From NCBI RefSeq assembly GCF_016725325.1, contig NZ_CP068083.1, positions 3,410,001-3,474,000 on the forward strand: a stretch of 64,000 nucleotides of DNA. Reading direction: 5' to 3'. The notes beneath the pieces were generated by a model that made no database searches, was not told the DNA's origin, and saw only the letters and a program-made list of their open reading frames with translations. The position numbers and the translations under genes were made by a program. Below, piece by piece: positions 26,713 to 35,861 of this stretch; within the stretch, counting starts at the first letter, position 1; the number at the start of each line of letters is the position of its first letter. Source of the DNA: Sphingobacterium spiritivorum (GTDB lineage: Bacteria > Bacteroidota > Bacteroidia > Sphingobacteriales > Sphingobacteriaceae).

Positions 26713-26723
26713 ATACATTATTT

Positions 26724-27257
26724 TTAGTTTATGGAATTAATATTTATTTCTGAAGTGTTTATTTCTTCTGATGAAGATGTTTGCGTGGATTCATGAAGGA
26801 GATTGCGAATGTATATCTCATTATTGGAAACGGCACAAAGATTACGATGCTTGTCATAAATCTCTATGGTAAATATTTTGACAATTTTGCCTTCATCCTG
26901 AATAGAACGAAGAGCTTCACTGATATCCTCCTGCGAGATGCGTATGGATATATACAGATTCCCGTCTCCGGGCTTTTTATATTCTATACGTGCAGATTTG
27001 ACCCATACTACTGTCTTTTTGTAGCCTTTTGCCTTAAATATCTGATCTATGAGAAGCGGATGTAAAGGATCTGTGGCTGCAAATATAGTACCTCCGAATA
27101 TTGTTCTGTTGCCATTAATATTAAAGAGGCTTCTGAATATCTTGACATCAACTCCGCTATAGTCCGGGAGGATCTTTTGAATCCAGATCCGCTGGAATAG
27201 AAAAGGCGGATAACTACGGAGTATCCATTTGAGCATGTTGGGACGCAATGTCAGCAT
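26724..27257 (-). CDS. DUF4442 hot-dog-fold protein
   Basis: A 177-aa protein resembling DUF4442, a thioesterase-superfamily relative. Supporting segments: an amphipathic start (LKWILRSYPPFLF), GNRTIFGGTIFAATDPLHPLLI at about residues 48-70, and alternating beta strands to the end. No catalytic acidic residue can be pointed to with certainty, so the substrate is unknown. It heads the minus-strand cluster with the SCO and cytochrome genes. A TATTTTTG box at 27266-27273 lies 8 nt before its ATG. Confidence 0.8.
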   Translation of the reverse strand: MLTLRPNMLKWILRSYPPFLFQRIWIQKILPDYSGVDVKIFRSLFNINGNRTIFGGTIFAATDPLHPLLIDQIFKAKGYKKTVVWVKSARIEYKKPGDGNLYISIRISQEDISEALRSIQDEGKIVKIFTIEIYDKHRNLCAVSNNEIYIRNLLHESTQTSSSEEINTSEININSIN

Positions 27258-27265
27258 AGTATTTA

Positions 27266-27273
27266 CAAAAATA
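27266..27273 (-). promoter_or_regulatory. -7 promoter box of the DUF4442-SCO cluster
   Basis: TATTTTTG on the minus strand matches TAnnTTTG and ends 8 nt before ATG 27257. No convincing -33 box. It would start a transcript covering DUF4442, the lipoprotein, SCO and cytochrome c genes. Confidence 0.5.
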
Positions 27274-27312
27274 GCACAAAAATGAGAGGAAGGCGAACTT
27301 ATCGGGAATATC

Positions 27313-27343
27313 TTGCATTAAAATGAAAACTATATTAAATTCG
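27313..27343 (+). promoter_or_regulatory. promoter of the MFS gene at 27365
   Basis: TTG (27313-27315) and TAAATTCG (27336-27343, one mismatch to TAnnTTTG) have the right 20-bp spacer. The predicted leader is about 15 nt. Confidence 0.5.
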
Positions 27344-27364
27344 CTTTTCTAAATTAACCAAACC

Positions 27365-28600
27365 ATGTCTGAACTACAGCAAAGTGTGCTCCCCAATAAA
27401 CGTGTATGGATTATTGTTTTCGTAGCTGCCTTAGGGTATTTTGTGGATATCTATGATCTGATTATTTTTTCCATAGTTAGGGTGCAGTCCTTTGGAGATA
27501 TCGGAGTCGCAGAGGCTGATATGCGAAGCAAAGGCGAATTTGTGTTGAATATGCAAATGGGAGGGCTGCTGATCGGAGGTGTGATCTGGGGCGTTATCGG
27601 AGATAAATACGGACGACTGAAAGTTCTTTTCGGTTCTATTTTACTGTATTCTGTTGCGAATATTACAAATGGATTTGTTCATGATGTAACCACATACGGG
27701 ATTGTTCGTTTTATTGCAGGCATTGGTTTGGCCGGAGAGCTGGGTGCAGGTATTACACTCGTAAGTGAGAGCATGAGTAAAGAGAAAAGAGGCTATGGGA
27801 CAATGATCGTAGCCGGTGTAGGAGTGCTTGGCGCTATATTGGCCTACTTTGTGGCGGAATTGTTTGATTGGCGTACCGCTTATTTTGTAGGTGGAGGAAT
27901 GGGTTTACTGCTATTGTTATTGCGCGTTGGAGTGTTTGAATCGGGTCTGTTTCATAATATGAATTCTGCTAATGTGCAGAAAGGGCAACTTCGGATGTTG
28001 TTCAATAATACGGCACGGTTTAAGCGGTATTTGTACTGTATGTGTATCGGACTTCCGATCTGGTTTGTAGTAGGCGTGCTGGTTACACAGTCTCCTGAAA
28101 TCGGAAAGGCATTGGGGGCTCCGGTAGTATTGAGTGCAGGAAAAGGGGTTATGTTTACCTATTTAGGAATATCACTTGGCGACTTTATCGCCGGCCTGTT
28201 GGCACAATGGCTTAAATCCCGTAAAAAAGTTGTTTTTATATGTCAGATACTTATCATTATAAGTTCTTGCTGGTACCTGAATAGTGAAGGACTGACAGAG
28301 CCTACTTTTCTGGGATTGGCTTTTCTGATGGGGCTTGGAGTAGGATATTGGGCGACTTTTGTGACGATTGCTGCTGAACAGTTTGGAACTAACCTGAGAG
28401 CTACGGTAGCAACTACTGCACCTAACTTTGTGAGGGGAGCTCTTATTCCATCCACATTGCTCTATGGATATTTTGTAGATCTTTGGGGAATCGTAACAGC
28501 AGCTTTGCTCATGGTGTTTCTCCTTTCGGGAATTGCCATATTTGCACTGACACAATTAAAAGAAAGCTTTTCCAGGGATCTGGATTATATTGAGGAATAG
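27365..28600 (+). CDS. MFS transporter (metabolite:H+ symporter-like)
   Basis: A 411-aa protein with 12 predicted TM segments. An acidic first helix has DIYDLIIFSIV. Motif A is GDKYGRLKVL between TM2 and TM3, and the GIGLAGELGAGITLVSE region in TM4 resembles the SP/MHS sugar- or acid-symporter branch. The substrate is unknown, probably an organic acid or sugar. The gene stands alone and its end nearly touches the convergent small Cys-rich gene. Confidence 0.9.
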   Translation: MSELQQSVLPNKRVWIIVFVAALGYFVDIYDLIIFSIVRVQSFGDIGVAEADMRSKGEFVLNMQMGGLLIGGVIWGVIGDKYGRLKVLFGSILLYSVANITNGFVHDVTTYGIVRFIAGIGLAGELGAGITLVSESMSKEKRGYGTMIVAGVGVLGAILAYFVAELFDWRTAYFVGGGMGLLLLLLRVGVFESGLFHNMNSANVQKGQLRMLFNNTARFKRYLYCMCIGLPIWFVVGVLVTQSPEIGKALGAPVVLSAGKGVMFTYLGISLGDFIAGLLAQWLKSRKKVVFICQILIIISSCWYLNSEGLTEPTFLGLAFLMGLGVGYWATFVTIAAEQFGTNLRATVATTAPNFVRGALIPSTLLYGYFVDLWGIVTAALLMVFLLSGIAIFALTQLKESFSRDLDYIEE

Positions 28601-28604
28601 TCCG

Positions 28605-28775
28605 CTATTTTTTTGGACATTTCTTGCATCTGCTGCCTCTTTTATATTTTTTGCAGCATTTTTTAAATACGCAGCAAGAAAAGCCTGTTGCCGGATTTAA
28701 TCTTTTATGAAGATCATCCATCTGTAATTCCGGGGCACATAAATCAAGCATTATTTGATTTTCTCGATCGATCAT
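28605..28775 (-). CDS. 56-aa Cys/Lys-rich small protein
   Basis: The first 30 residues are ordinary and acidic. The tail is CC-V-F-KK-CC-KK-Y-KRGSR-C-KK-CPKK, with six Cys in 21 residues and high positive charge, suggesting a metal-binding knuckle or nucleic-acid contact. Start ATG 28775 is favoured by a TATCTTTG box (28780-28787) ending four bases upstream. No function is known to me. Its stop is 4 bp from the end of the convergent MFS gene. Confidence 0.65.
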   Translation of the reverse strand: MIDRENQIMLDLCAPELQMDDLHKRLNPATGFSCCVFKKCCKKYKRGSRCKKCPKK

Positions 28776-28779
28776 ACTG

Positions 28780-28787
28780 CAAAGATA
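28780..28787 (-). promoter_or_regulatory. -7 box of the small Cys-rich gene
   Basis: TATCTTTG on the minus strand matches TAnnTTTG and ends 4 nt before ATG 28775, indicating a leaderless message and that the small gene is real. Confidence 0.55.
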
Positions 28788-28929
28788 AATATTGTTTAGA
28801 TTTGTTATAAATAATATTTTAAAATATGACAATTCAGCGAGTTAGCGCGTATTGTCTGATTTTTTTTATGTATGTTGTAACAAAATGTATAATTACGATA
28901 CCAATTAAATATTAACAGTTAACTGCTTT

Positions 28930-29814
28930 ATGAATTTATCAATCCAAGATCTTAGTAAAACGTATTCTAATGGCGTGAAAGCGCTGGATCATGTCAATCT
29001 GGAGATTACTCCGGGAATGTTCGGGCTGCTTGGTCCGAATGGAGCGGGTAAGTCTTCCCTGATGCGTACTATTGCTACTTTACAAAAGCCTGATTCGGGA
29101 AGTATTCAATTTGATCATATTAATGTGCTGCAGAATCAAATGGAACTGCGCAAGGTATTAGGATATCTTCCTCAGGAATTCGGCGTTTATCCTAACCTCT
29201 CCGCTCAGGAGCTCCTGCAATATTTTGCCCGCCTTAAAGGGATCTCCTCAGGTTCGGATCGTGAAAAAATTATCAAACGTGTACTGGAAGTTACTAACCT
29301 GTGGGATGTGCGTAATAAGAGTGTAAGCGGTTATTCAGGTGGTATGAAACAGCGCTTTGGTATTGCTCAGTTATTATTGAATGACCCGAAATTAATTATT
29401 GTTGATGAACCGACAGCGGGTCTGGACCCGGCTGAACGCCATCGTTTTCTGAATGTCCTTCGTGAAATCGGGACAAATCATACCGTAATTTTCTCTACAC
29501 ATATTGTGGATGATGTCCGGGAATTATGTCATGAACTGGCCATCCTTAACGGAGGTAAAATTTTGCTTCAGGGTACACCAAAGGACACCATCAGCCAACT
29601 GGATGACAAGATCTGGGTACGTATTATCGGCCGTGATCAACTGGATGAATATATCGGGAAGTTTAATGTTATTTCAACCAATTACAATCAGGATAATACG
29701 CTTAATATCCGTGTCTATAGTGACAGCGTACCTGATGAAACCTTTGTAAAAGCACAGGTTCAACTGGAGGATGTTTATTTTGTTGCCCTTAAAAAAGATC
29801 AGCGTCATGTTTAG
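28930..29814 (+). CDS. ABC transporter ATP-binding protein
   Basis: A 294-aa ATPase with Walker A GPNGAGKS (35-42), Q-loop at YLPQEFG, signature YSGGMKQR near 135-142, Walker B LIIVDEP (155-161) and the H-loop in FSTHIVDD. It belongs to the ABC-2 type (NodI/CcmA-like) group and probably drives the permease/peptidase encoded next. The two genes overlap by 8 bp (ATGTTTAG), so translation is coupled. Confidence 0.96.
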   Translation: MNLSIQDLSKTYSNGVKALDHVNLEITPGMFGLLGPNGAGKSSLMRTIATLQKPDSGSIQFDHINVLQNQMELRKVLGYLPQEFGVYPNLSAQELLQYFARLKGISSGSDREKIIKRVLEVTNLWDVRNKSVSGYSGGMKQRFGIAQLLLNDPKLIIVDEPTAGLDPAERHRFLNVLREIGTNHTVIFSTHIVDDVRELCHELAILNGGKILLQGTPKDTISQLDDKIWVRIIGRDQLDEYIGKFNVISTNYNQDNTLNIRVYSDSVPDETFVKAQVQLEDVYFVALKKDQRHV

Positions 29815-32800
29815 TACTATCTTTAATTTCGAATTTAAACGATGGTTCAAAAACGCTGCTATTTATGTTTATATGGCATTGTTTTTTGGATTGGCGTTGT
29901 TGATTATGCTGATGTCACTGGGAATATTTGATGGTATTACAGCGACTACTTCATCCAATACCTATATGAACTCGCCTCTGGCCATCAGTGATATGATCAA
30001 TGGTATGTCTGCCCTGATCTATTTTCTGATTCCGACCATTGTTGGGGCTTCTATATACCGGGATTTTCAGTATAACGTTCATACGATCCTGTTCAGTTAT
30101 CCCTTTACAAAGACTGATTACCTTTTAGGGAAGTTTTTCGGGTCTTTGCTGGTTGTTCTGATCGTAGTTCTATCTTCTACTTTAGGGATTATCGTCGCGC
30201 AGTATGTACCCGGAATTAATCAGGAATTGCTCGGGCCTAATCATATTTTTGCTTATTTTCAGACTTATCTTGTACTCATCATTCCCAATCTGATTTTTAT
30301 CGGTTCTATTATTCTGGTGTTGGTCACGCTAACCCGGAATGTTTATGTAGGGTTTGTGGCCGTTCTGATTCTGATGGTGCTGCAAGGTGTGATTCACAAC
30401 CTCAGCAGCAATGTTGACAATCGTTACTGGGGTGCGCTTCTTGACCCATTCGGAGAGTCTGCTATCACATATTACACCCAGTATTGGTCGCCCGAAGAAA
30501 AGAACGTAAATAATCTTCCTTTTGAAGGAGTTGTCATCTACAACAGACTGATTTGGCTGGCTGTTTCGGCATTATTTATTGGTGGCTTTTACACATTCTT
30601 TTCTTTTTCACAGAGCAGACTTTCTCTGGTCAAGAGCAAGAAGTCCGAGAGGGTTACTAAGAATAATTTCGGGAGCATTTTTAAAGTTGATCTGCCAAAA
30701 GTAAACTACCGTTTTTCTATAGGTCACTACCTGAAAACAACATGGTCTCTTTCCAATTATGACTTCAGGTATATCGTTAAAAATCCGGTTTTTCTGATTA
30801 TATCTCTGATCGGAATTTTATTTGTGCTTCTGATGGCGTCTACTTTCGGAGAAATATTTGGAACATCTACGTATCCTGTGACCTGGAAAATGGTTATGAT
30901 ACCGGGCTCTACGTTCAAATTTTTCATGATGATCCTGACTTTCCTTTTTTCAGGTCTGTTGCTTCATCGCGGAGAAATTTCAAGAATGGGGAGTCTGATC
31001 GATTCTACGCCGGTTCCAAACTGGACATTACTGTTATCTAAAGTCATTGCTATTATCAAGATGCAGTTGTTTCTGATGCTTCTTGTGATCCTTACCTGTA
31101 TAGCTTATCAGGCGTATTACCAGTATTATAAATTTGAGATCGGACAATACATTATGACCTTGATGGTCTTTGGTATGTTAAGCAATATTATCTGGCTTTT
31201 TTTAGCTGTATTTGTTCATACTTTATTTAAAAGTTATCTGAGCGGCTTTTTTGTATTACTCATTCTTTATATAGGCCTGCCATTTCTTTCCTTTGCAGGA
31301 ATCGAACAGGATATCTTTAAGTTTAATCAAGGCCCTAATCTGCAATATTCGGATATGGATGGTTTTGGCTTTATATTGCCATTTCTGACTTACAAGTTTT
31401 ATTGGTTTCTGTTTGCGGTTTTACTGTTGATTACGGGGTTGTTACTTTGGAGAAGAGGCATATTTTCCGGAGCAAAGGAAAGATGGAACATGTTGAAATC
31501 CAATCTTGATATAAGCAAAGGTATTATACTGGCTGTATGTCTGCTGGGATTTTTAAGTATCGGATCAGCGATCTATTATGAGGATAACGTAAAGAATCCG
31601 TACTACAAAGCGCTGGATATTGAAAAGCAAGCTGTACAATGGGAAAAGAAATACAAAAAATACCAGTACCGTGCCCAACCTCGTGTTGTGGACGTAAAAT
31701 TTAATCTGGATCTTTTTCCTTCATCCAGATCATTTGAAGCAAAAGCTTCATATGTACTCAAAAATAAAACAGCGCAGTCTATAGATACGATATTTGTTAA
31801 TTATAATGATTACGAATATACTTTCAACTGGAATGTTCCTGTGAAGCTTATTTCAGAAGATGATGTGTATAATTTTAATATCTATAAATTACAGCAGCCC
31901 TTACTACCTGGAGATTCAGTTCTGCTGACTTTCGAAACAAAGAACAAACCTAATACCTGGATTCATGAAAATTCACCTGTAAAGGGAAATGGAACCTTTA
32001 TTAATAATATGATGTTTCCAAGAATAGGTTATTCTGATCAATCCGAACTGGTGGATAATGATATCCGTATCAAATATGGATTACCGGCCAAAGATAGAAT
32101 GGCGAAACCTACGGATCAACGTGCCCGGCAGAACAATTATATTTCCAATGATGCGGACTGGATCCGTTTTGAAGCAACTATAGGTACAGATGAAGATCAG
32201 TTGGCTATTGCTCCAGGGTATCTGGTGAAAGAATGGACAAAAGATGGCCGTAAATACTACCAGTATAAGATGGACAGTGAGATGCTTAATTTTTATGCAT
32301 TCAACTCTGCGCGTTATGCGGTTAAAAGGGATAAGTGGAAAGATGTCAATCTGGAGGTTTATTATCATCTGGGCCATGAATACAATCTGGATCGCATGCT
32401 GGCTTCCAGTAAAGCTTCACTGGATTATTACACCAAAGAATATAGTCCGTATCAACACCGGCAATTGCGGATTATTGAATTTCCGCATACAGGAGGCACG
32501 TTTGCTCAGTCTTTTGCGAATACCATACCTTTTTCAGAAGCCATTGGTTTTATTGCTGATGTAGATGAAAAGAATCATGATGCAGTAGATTATCCCTATG
32601 CTGTCACGGCGCATGAGATAGCACATCAGTGGTGGGCACATCAGGTGGTAGGTGCAAATGTGCAGGGAGCAACACTGATGTCCGAAAGTATGTCGGAGTA
32701 TTCTTCTCTGAAAGTACTGGAGAAACGGTACGGTAAAGGGCAGATGCGCAAATTTCTGAAAGATGCATTAGATAATTATCTGAAAGGACGAAGTGCTGAA

Positions 32801-33442
32801 CGGCTTGGTGAAAAACCATTGATGTACAATGAGAATCAACAGTATATTCATTACCAGAAGGGTTCACTGGTATTGTATGCGATGAGTGATTATCTGGGTG
32901 AAGCGATATTTAACGGAACTGTAAAAGGATATCTGGAACAGACAGCCTTTCAAAATCCGCCTTATACTACTTCACTGGAGTTTGTAGACCATTTGAGAAA
33001 AGCTACACCTGATTCATTGCAGTATTTAATAAAAGATATGTTCGAGACCATTACTTTTTATGAAAATAAGGTTGAAAATGTATCGAGTAAAAAGTTAGCT
33101 AATGGAAAATATCAGGTAGATATCGCTTTTCAGGTGGCTAAGTACAGAGTAGATAAAAACGGCAAGCGGATATATGATGACAGTAATCCTGCCGCACATT
33201 CTACATCCAAAAAGGGAGAGATCCGATCGCTGCCTTTACAGGATTATATTGAGGTAGGTGTATTTGGTGAAGCCAGCAAGGATAATAAAGACCAGAAGGA
33301 ATTGTATGTGAAGAAGCATAAGATAGGTCAGGTGAATAATAAACTGTCTATTATTGTGAATGAAAAGCCAATCGCAGTTGGAATAGATCCGTACAATAAA
33401 CTAATCGATACAAACTCTGATGACAACAGAAAATCAATCTAA
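29807..33442 (+). CDS. ABC-2 permease fused to an M1-family metallopeptidase
   Basis: A 1211-aa polytopic protein. Residues 1 to about 590 contain two ABC-2 membrane halves of about six TM segments each. After one more TM segment, the C-terminal 600 residues form an M1 aminopeptidase-like domain with HEIAH at 936-940, Glu960 in SESMSEY and a Tyr in IHYQKGSLVL, in a likely extracytoplasmic position. The substrate-anchoring GAMEN motif of M1 exopeptidases is absent; FAQSFANTIPFSE stands in its place. Glu960 is one residue further from the second His than in classical M1 enzymes. Such fusions are known in Bacteroidota; the transported or cleaved substrate is not. Confidence 0.92.
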   Translation: MFSTIFNFEFKRWFKNAAIYVYMALFFGLALLIMLMSLGIFDGITATTSSNTYMNSPLAISDMINGMSALIYFLIPTIVGASIYRDFQYNVHTILFSYPFTKTDYLLGKFFGSLLVVLIVVLSSTLGIIVAQYVPGINQELLGPNHIFAYFQTYLVLIIPNLIFIGSIILVLVTLTRNVYVGFVAVLILMVLQGVIHNLSSNVDNRYWGALLDPFGESAITYYTQYWSPEEKNVNNLPFEGVVIYNRLIWLAVSALFIGGFYTFFSFSQSRLSLVKSKKSERVTKNNFGSIFKVDLPKVNYRFSIGHYLKTTWSLSNYDFRYIVKNPVFLIISLIGILFVLLMASTFGEIFGTSTYPVTWKMVMIPGSTFKFFMMILTFLFSGLLLHRGEISRMGSLIDSTPVPNWTLLLSKVIAIIKMQLFLMLLVILTCIAYQAYYQYYKFEIGQYIMTLMVFGMLSNIIWLFLAVFVHTLFKSYLSGFFVLLILYIGLPFLSFAGIEQDIFKFNQGPNLQYSDMDGFGFILPFLTYKFYWFLFAVLLLITGLLLWRRGIFSGAKERWNMLKSNLDISKGIILAVCLLGFLSIGSAIYYEDNVKNPYYKALDIEKQAVQWEKKYKKYQYRAQPRVVDVKFNLDLFPSSRSFEAKASYVLKNKTAQSIDTIFVNYNDYEYTFNWNVPVKLISEDDVYNFNIYKLQQPLLPGDSVLLTFETKNKPNTWIHENSPVKGNGTFINNMMFPRIGYSDQSELVDNDIRIKYGLPAKDRMAKPTDQRARQNNYISNDADWIRFEATIGTDEDQLAIAPGYLVKEWTKDGRKYYQYKMDSEMLNFYAFNSARYAVKRDKWKDVNLEVYYHLGHEYNLDRMLASSKASLDYYTKEYSPYQHRQLRIIEFPHTGGTFAQSFANTIPFSEAIGFIADVDEKNHDAVDYPYAVTAHEIAHQWWAHQVVGANVQGATLMSESMSEYSSLKVLEKRYGKGQMRKFLKDALDNYLKGRSAERLGEKPLMYNENQQYIHYQKGSLVLYAMSDYLGEAIFNGTVKGYLEQTAFQNPPYTTSLEFVDHLRKATPDSLQYLIKDMFETITFYENKVENVSSKKLANGKYQVDIAFQVAKYRVDKNGKRIYDDSNPAAHSTSKKGEIRSLPLQDYIEVGVFGEASKDNKDQKELYVKKHKIGQVNNKLSIIVNEKPIAVGIDPYNKLIDTNSDDNRKSI

Positions 33443-33443
33443 C

Positions 33444-33478
33444 ATATAAAAAAAGCGGCTTAGCCGCTTTTTTTATAT
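33444..33478. terminator. bidirectional terminator
   Basis: Near-perfect palindrome (33444-33460 with 33462-33478, 17-bp arms) with A and T tracts, between the convergent ABC/M1 gene and udk. Its right end overlaps the last codons of udk. Confidence 0.9.
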
Positions 33479-34111
33479 TGTTTTTATTTTATCTTTCACC
33501 TCCTGACAGATCTCATCTGTCACCATTCGGATGGGTTCCGGATCATCGATGTTATTGATGATTACTTTATCACAGAATTCTCTGTAGGGTAATAAATATT
33601 CATTGTAAGACGGTACGACATGATTTACCCACTTGTAGCGTACATCATCTTCATCGTATCCACGTTCTATGAGATCTCTTCTCAATCGTCTCTCCAGAGC
33701 AACAGATTCTTCTGCATCCAGAAATATACGCATATCCAGCAATTCATTGACTTCTGTATAGTAGAAGATGAACAGGCCTTCGATAATCAGAATGGGAGCC
33801 GGTTTGATTTTCAGCATTTTGGGTGTAAGTGCCGGATTATTGAACGTATACTCTTCCTTAAAAACGGTTTTTCCATCAAACAGATCCTTGATGTCGCTAT
33901 AAAAAGCGGATCTGTCAATAGAGGTTGGAATGTCGAAATTGTACAATCTGTTTTCTTCCTGAGTCTTTGTATTTGCCGGAATATAGTAATCATCCTGTGA
34001 GATGAGAGTGATTTCATCTTTTGAGAAATGTTGCAGGAAACTATTTAAGAAAAATGTTTTACCCGAACCGCTACTTCCCGCGATTCCTATGACGAAGGGT
34101 TTGTTATTCAT
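33473..34111 (-). CDS. udk: uridine kinase
   Basis: Phosphorylates uridine and cytidine in pyrimidine salvage. A 212-aa P-loop kinase of the Udk/PRK family: Walker A GIAGSSGSGKT at 9-19, QDDYY motif near residue 40, the FDIPTSIDR segment (substrate binding) and the lid-region RRLRRDLIERG. Length is typical. It begins 17 bp after the end of the LysM gene on the same strand. Confidence 0.95.
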   Translation of the reverse strand: MNNKPFVIGIAGSSGSGKTFFLNSFLQHFSKDEITLISQDDYYIPANTKTQEENRLYNFDIPTSIDRSAFYSDIKDLFDGKTVFKEEYTFNNPALTPKMLKIKPAPILIIEGLFIFYYTEVNELLDMRIFLDAEESVALERRLRRDLIERGYDEDDVRYKWVNHVVPSYNEYLLPYREFCDKVIINNIDDPEPIRMVTDEICQEVKDKIKTI

Positions 34112-34128
34112 TTATGATACGATACTGT

Positions 34129-35052
34129 TTAATTTTCCAAAGGTACACCATAATTTATTTCTACCAAAAAACGCTTATCCAAAGCACCTATGTAGGAAGC
34201 TGCAGATTTGGATAATACGACAATGGCATTTTCCGTTTCCGCATTGTCATTAAACTTTCCGACTACTTTAGCGTAAGTGACATTGTGTGTCATTGGATTG
34301 GTGATTTTGAGGATAGTGCCGATAGGAGCTGTTTTATGAAGGGCAAGGTTGCTCTTTCCATCCGAATTCAGATTACTCATCCATACCGCAATACCGCGTT
34401 CTTTTTTCTCACGGATGCCATATTTATTAGCAGAGATTTCATTGTAGGAAGAGTCTTTTTCAGTAGAATCTACACGCGTCGTATCTATAGGTGTCAGGAC
34501 GATCTTTGGTTCTTCTACCGGTTTCGGAGGTGTAGGAGTACTGTTTGGAATTTTTAATATTTGATTTTCCTTCAGCGAATTGGAAGACAGGTTGTTCAGT
34601 TTTTTGATGTCATCCACAGATACACCGAATCTTCTGGAAATCGCATATAATGTTTCACTTTTCCCTACTTTGTATTCTGTAAGAGGAGTCTGCTGCTGTG
34701 GATTGCCTGCGTTTTTTGATTTTTCAGGTTGTGTGACAGCTTTAGCAGTTTGTTGAAAAGGTCGGCCGGTAGGAATTTTGACTGTATCTCCCGGACGCAA
34801 ATCCTTGCTGTTGTTTGCCGCCATAATATTTTTCACTATGGCATTGTATTGACGACCTAATTTATAATAGGTGTCTTTTTGTTCAACTTTATGAAGGATA
34901 TAAATTTCTCCTTTGACATTTTCAACGCCTATAGAGTCTTTTGGACTAAAATCTGTTTTCCACGAAGATGCGTGCAGATTCGAAATAGAAAAGCTAGCAA
35001 AAGCAATTACTGCTATCTTCTTATAAAGAGATGATTTCAATAGTTTGTTCAT
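34129..35052 (-). CDS. secreted protein with two LysM domains and RlpA-like C-terminus
   Basis: A 307-aa exported protein (signal peptide ends near LHASS). Two LysM units are present, about residues 50-95 (HKVEQKDTYYKLGRQYNA) and 127-168 (YKVGKSETLYAISRRFGV), and they bind peptidoglycan. After a Pro/Thr linker the last 100 residues resemble the double-psi beta barrel of RlpA/septal-ring proteins (ALHKTAPIGTILKITN, VVGKFNDN), without an obvious lytic catalytic pair. It is a likely cell-wall maintenance or division factor. Confidence 0.85.
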   Translation of the reverse strand: MNKLLKSSLYKKIAVIAFASFSISNLHASSWKTDFSPKDSIGVENVKGEIYILHKVEQKDTYYKLGRQYNAIVKNIMAANNSKDLRPGDTVKIPTGRPFQQTAKAVTQPEKSKNAGNPQQQTPLTEYKVGKSETLYAISRRFGVSVDDIKKLNNLSSNSLKENQILKIPNSTPTPPKPVEEPKIVLTPIDTTRVDSTEKDSSYNEISANKYGIREKKERGIAVWMSNLNSDGKSNLALHKTAPIGTILKITNPMTHNVTYAKVVGKFNDNAETENAIVVLSKSAASYIGALDKRFLVEINYGVPLEN

Positions 35053-35068
35053 GATAAAAATTATGCAA

Positions 35069-35821
35069 TTATACTAAATACGAAACAATTTCCTGTTTAT
35101 TATAGGTCATAAGAAATATTTGATCGTCAATTTGAAAATAAGGCTGAGGAATCATTTTAGAATTCTGTTCCAGCAGGCAACACCGGTGTATCTCTCTGTA
35201 TTGATCGGATATACAGATATTCAGGTCAAATTTATCCTCCTTGCGGGTATGGTAGCACCAAAGATAACGTTGTCTGACCTTGCTGATCCACATTGTATCT
35301 TCGTATACTGTCGATTGTAAAAAATCTGGTAAGGTTCCGTTATAGGCTAATGGAAAGCTGATATGATTAGTGCAATACTGAATTTCACCATCCGGTTTTT
35401 GTAACGGAGTGCCGGTAGAAAGGGAAATATATTCTTCAAAGCCCGAACTGATGGTATGATGTCTTACTTTGAGTAAACCTTTAAAAATATCTATCAGCAA
35501 ATACTGATGCCATTGTTGGGTGATGGTACGCGACGGAATGTGTAATACGGTAATTCCTGCTGCATATGGGGTATTGGTACCTAATTTTTTGAGAATTAAA
35601 TAATCTCCCTGAATATCTGCCAGCGTCCATTCTTTAGTTTTTAGCCGGAAGTTGTCTAATAATCGGGTGCCCGTAAAGCTGATGACATGAAAAGCGGGCA
35701 ATGTACTTTCTTGATCGCGGGTTTCCACAGCCAGTATCCGGGTATTGGAGTCGGCTTCAATTTTCCAGATAGGATCCGAAAAACTTTCCGCAAATACTTT
35801 ATTAATTGTATATTTAACCAT
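35069..35821 (-). CDS. DUF4905 protein
   Basis: A 250-aa protein recognised as the DUF4905 family of Bacteroidota from its WKIE start, repeated short beta strands (blade-like) and the YNKQEIVSYLV end. No signal peptide from ATG 35821. The repeated pattern suggests a beta-propeller-like fold, but no active site can be named. The open frame extends to 35893 through the divergent NfeD start, which is why the shorter form is chosen. Function unknown. Confidence 0.75.
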   Translation of the reverse strand: MVKYTINKVFAESFSDPIWKIEADSNTRILAVETRDQESTLPAFHVISFTGTRLLDNFRLKTKEWTLADIQGDYLILKKLGTNTPYAAGITVLHIPSRTITQQWHQYLLIDIFKGLLKVRHHTISSGFEEYISLSTGTPLQKPDGEIQYCTNHISFPLAYNGTLPDFLQSTVYEDTMWISKVRQRYLWCYHTRKEDKFDLNICISDQYREIHRCCLLEQNSKMIPQPYFQIDDQIFLMTYNKQEIVSYLV

Positions 35822-35861
35822 TACGCTCAACACAAATTTCAACCAGTCAATGATTGAATAC

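Noticed and set aside
32081..32867. Opposite-strand frames within the ABC/M1 fusion gene
   Set aside because: Shadow frames of a clearly coding region with intact zinc motif.
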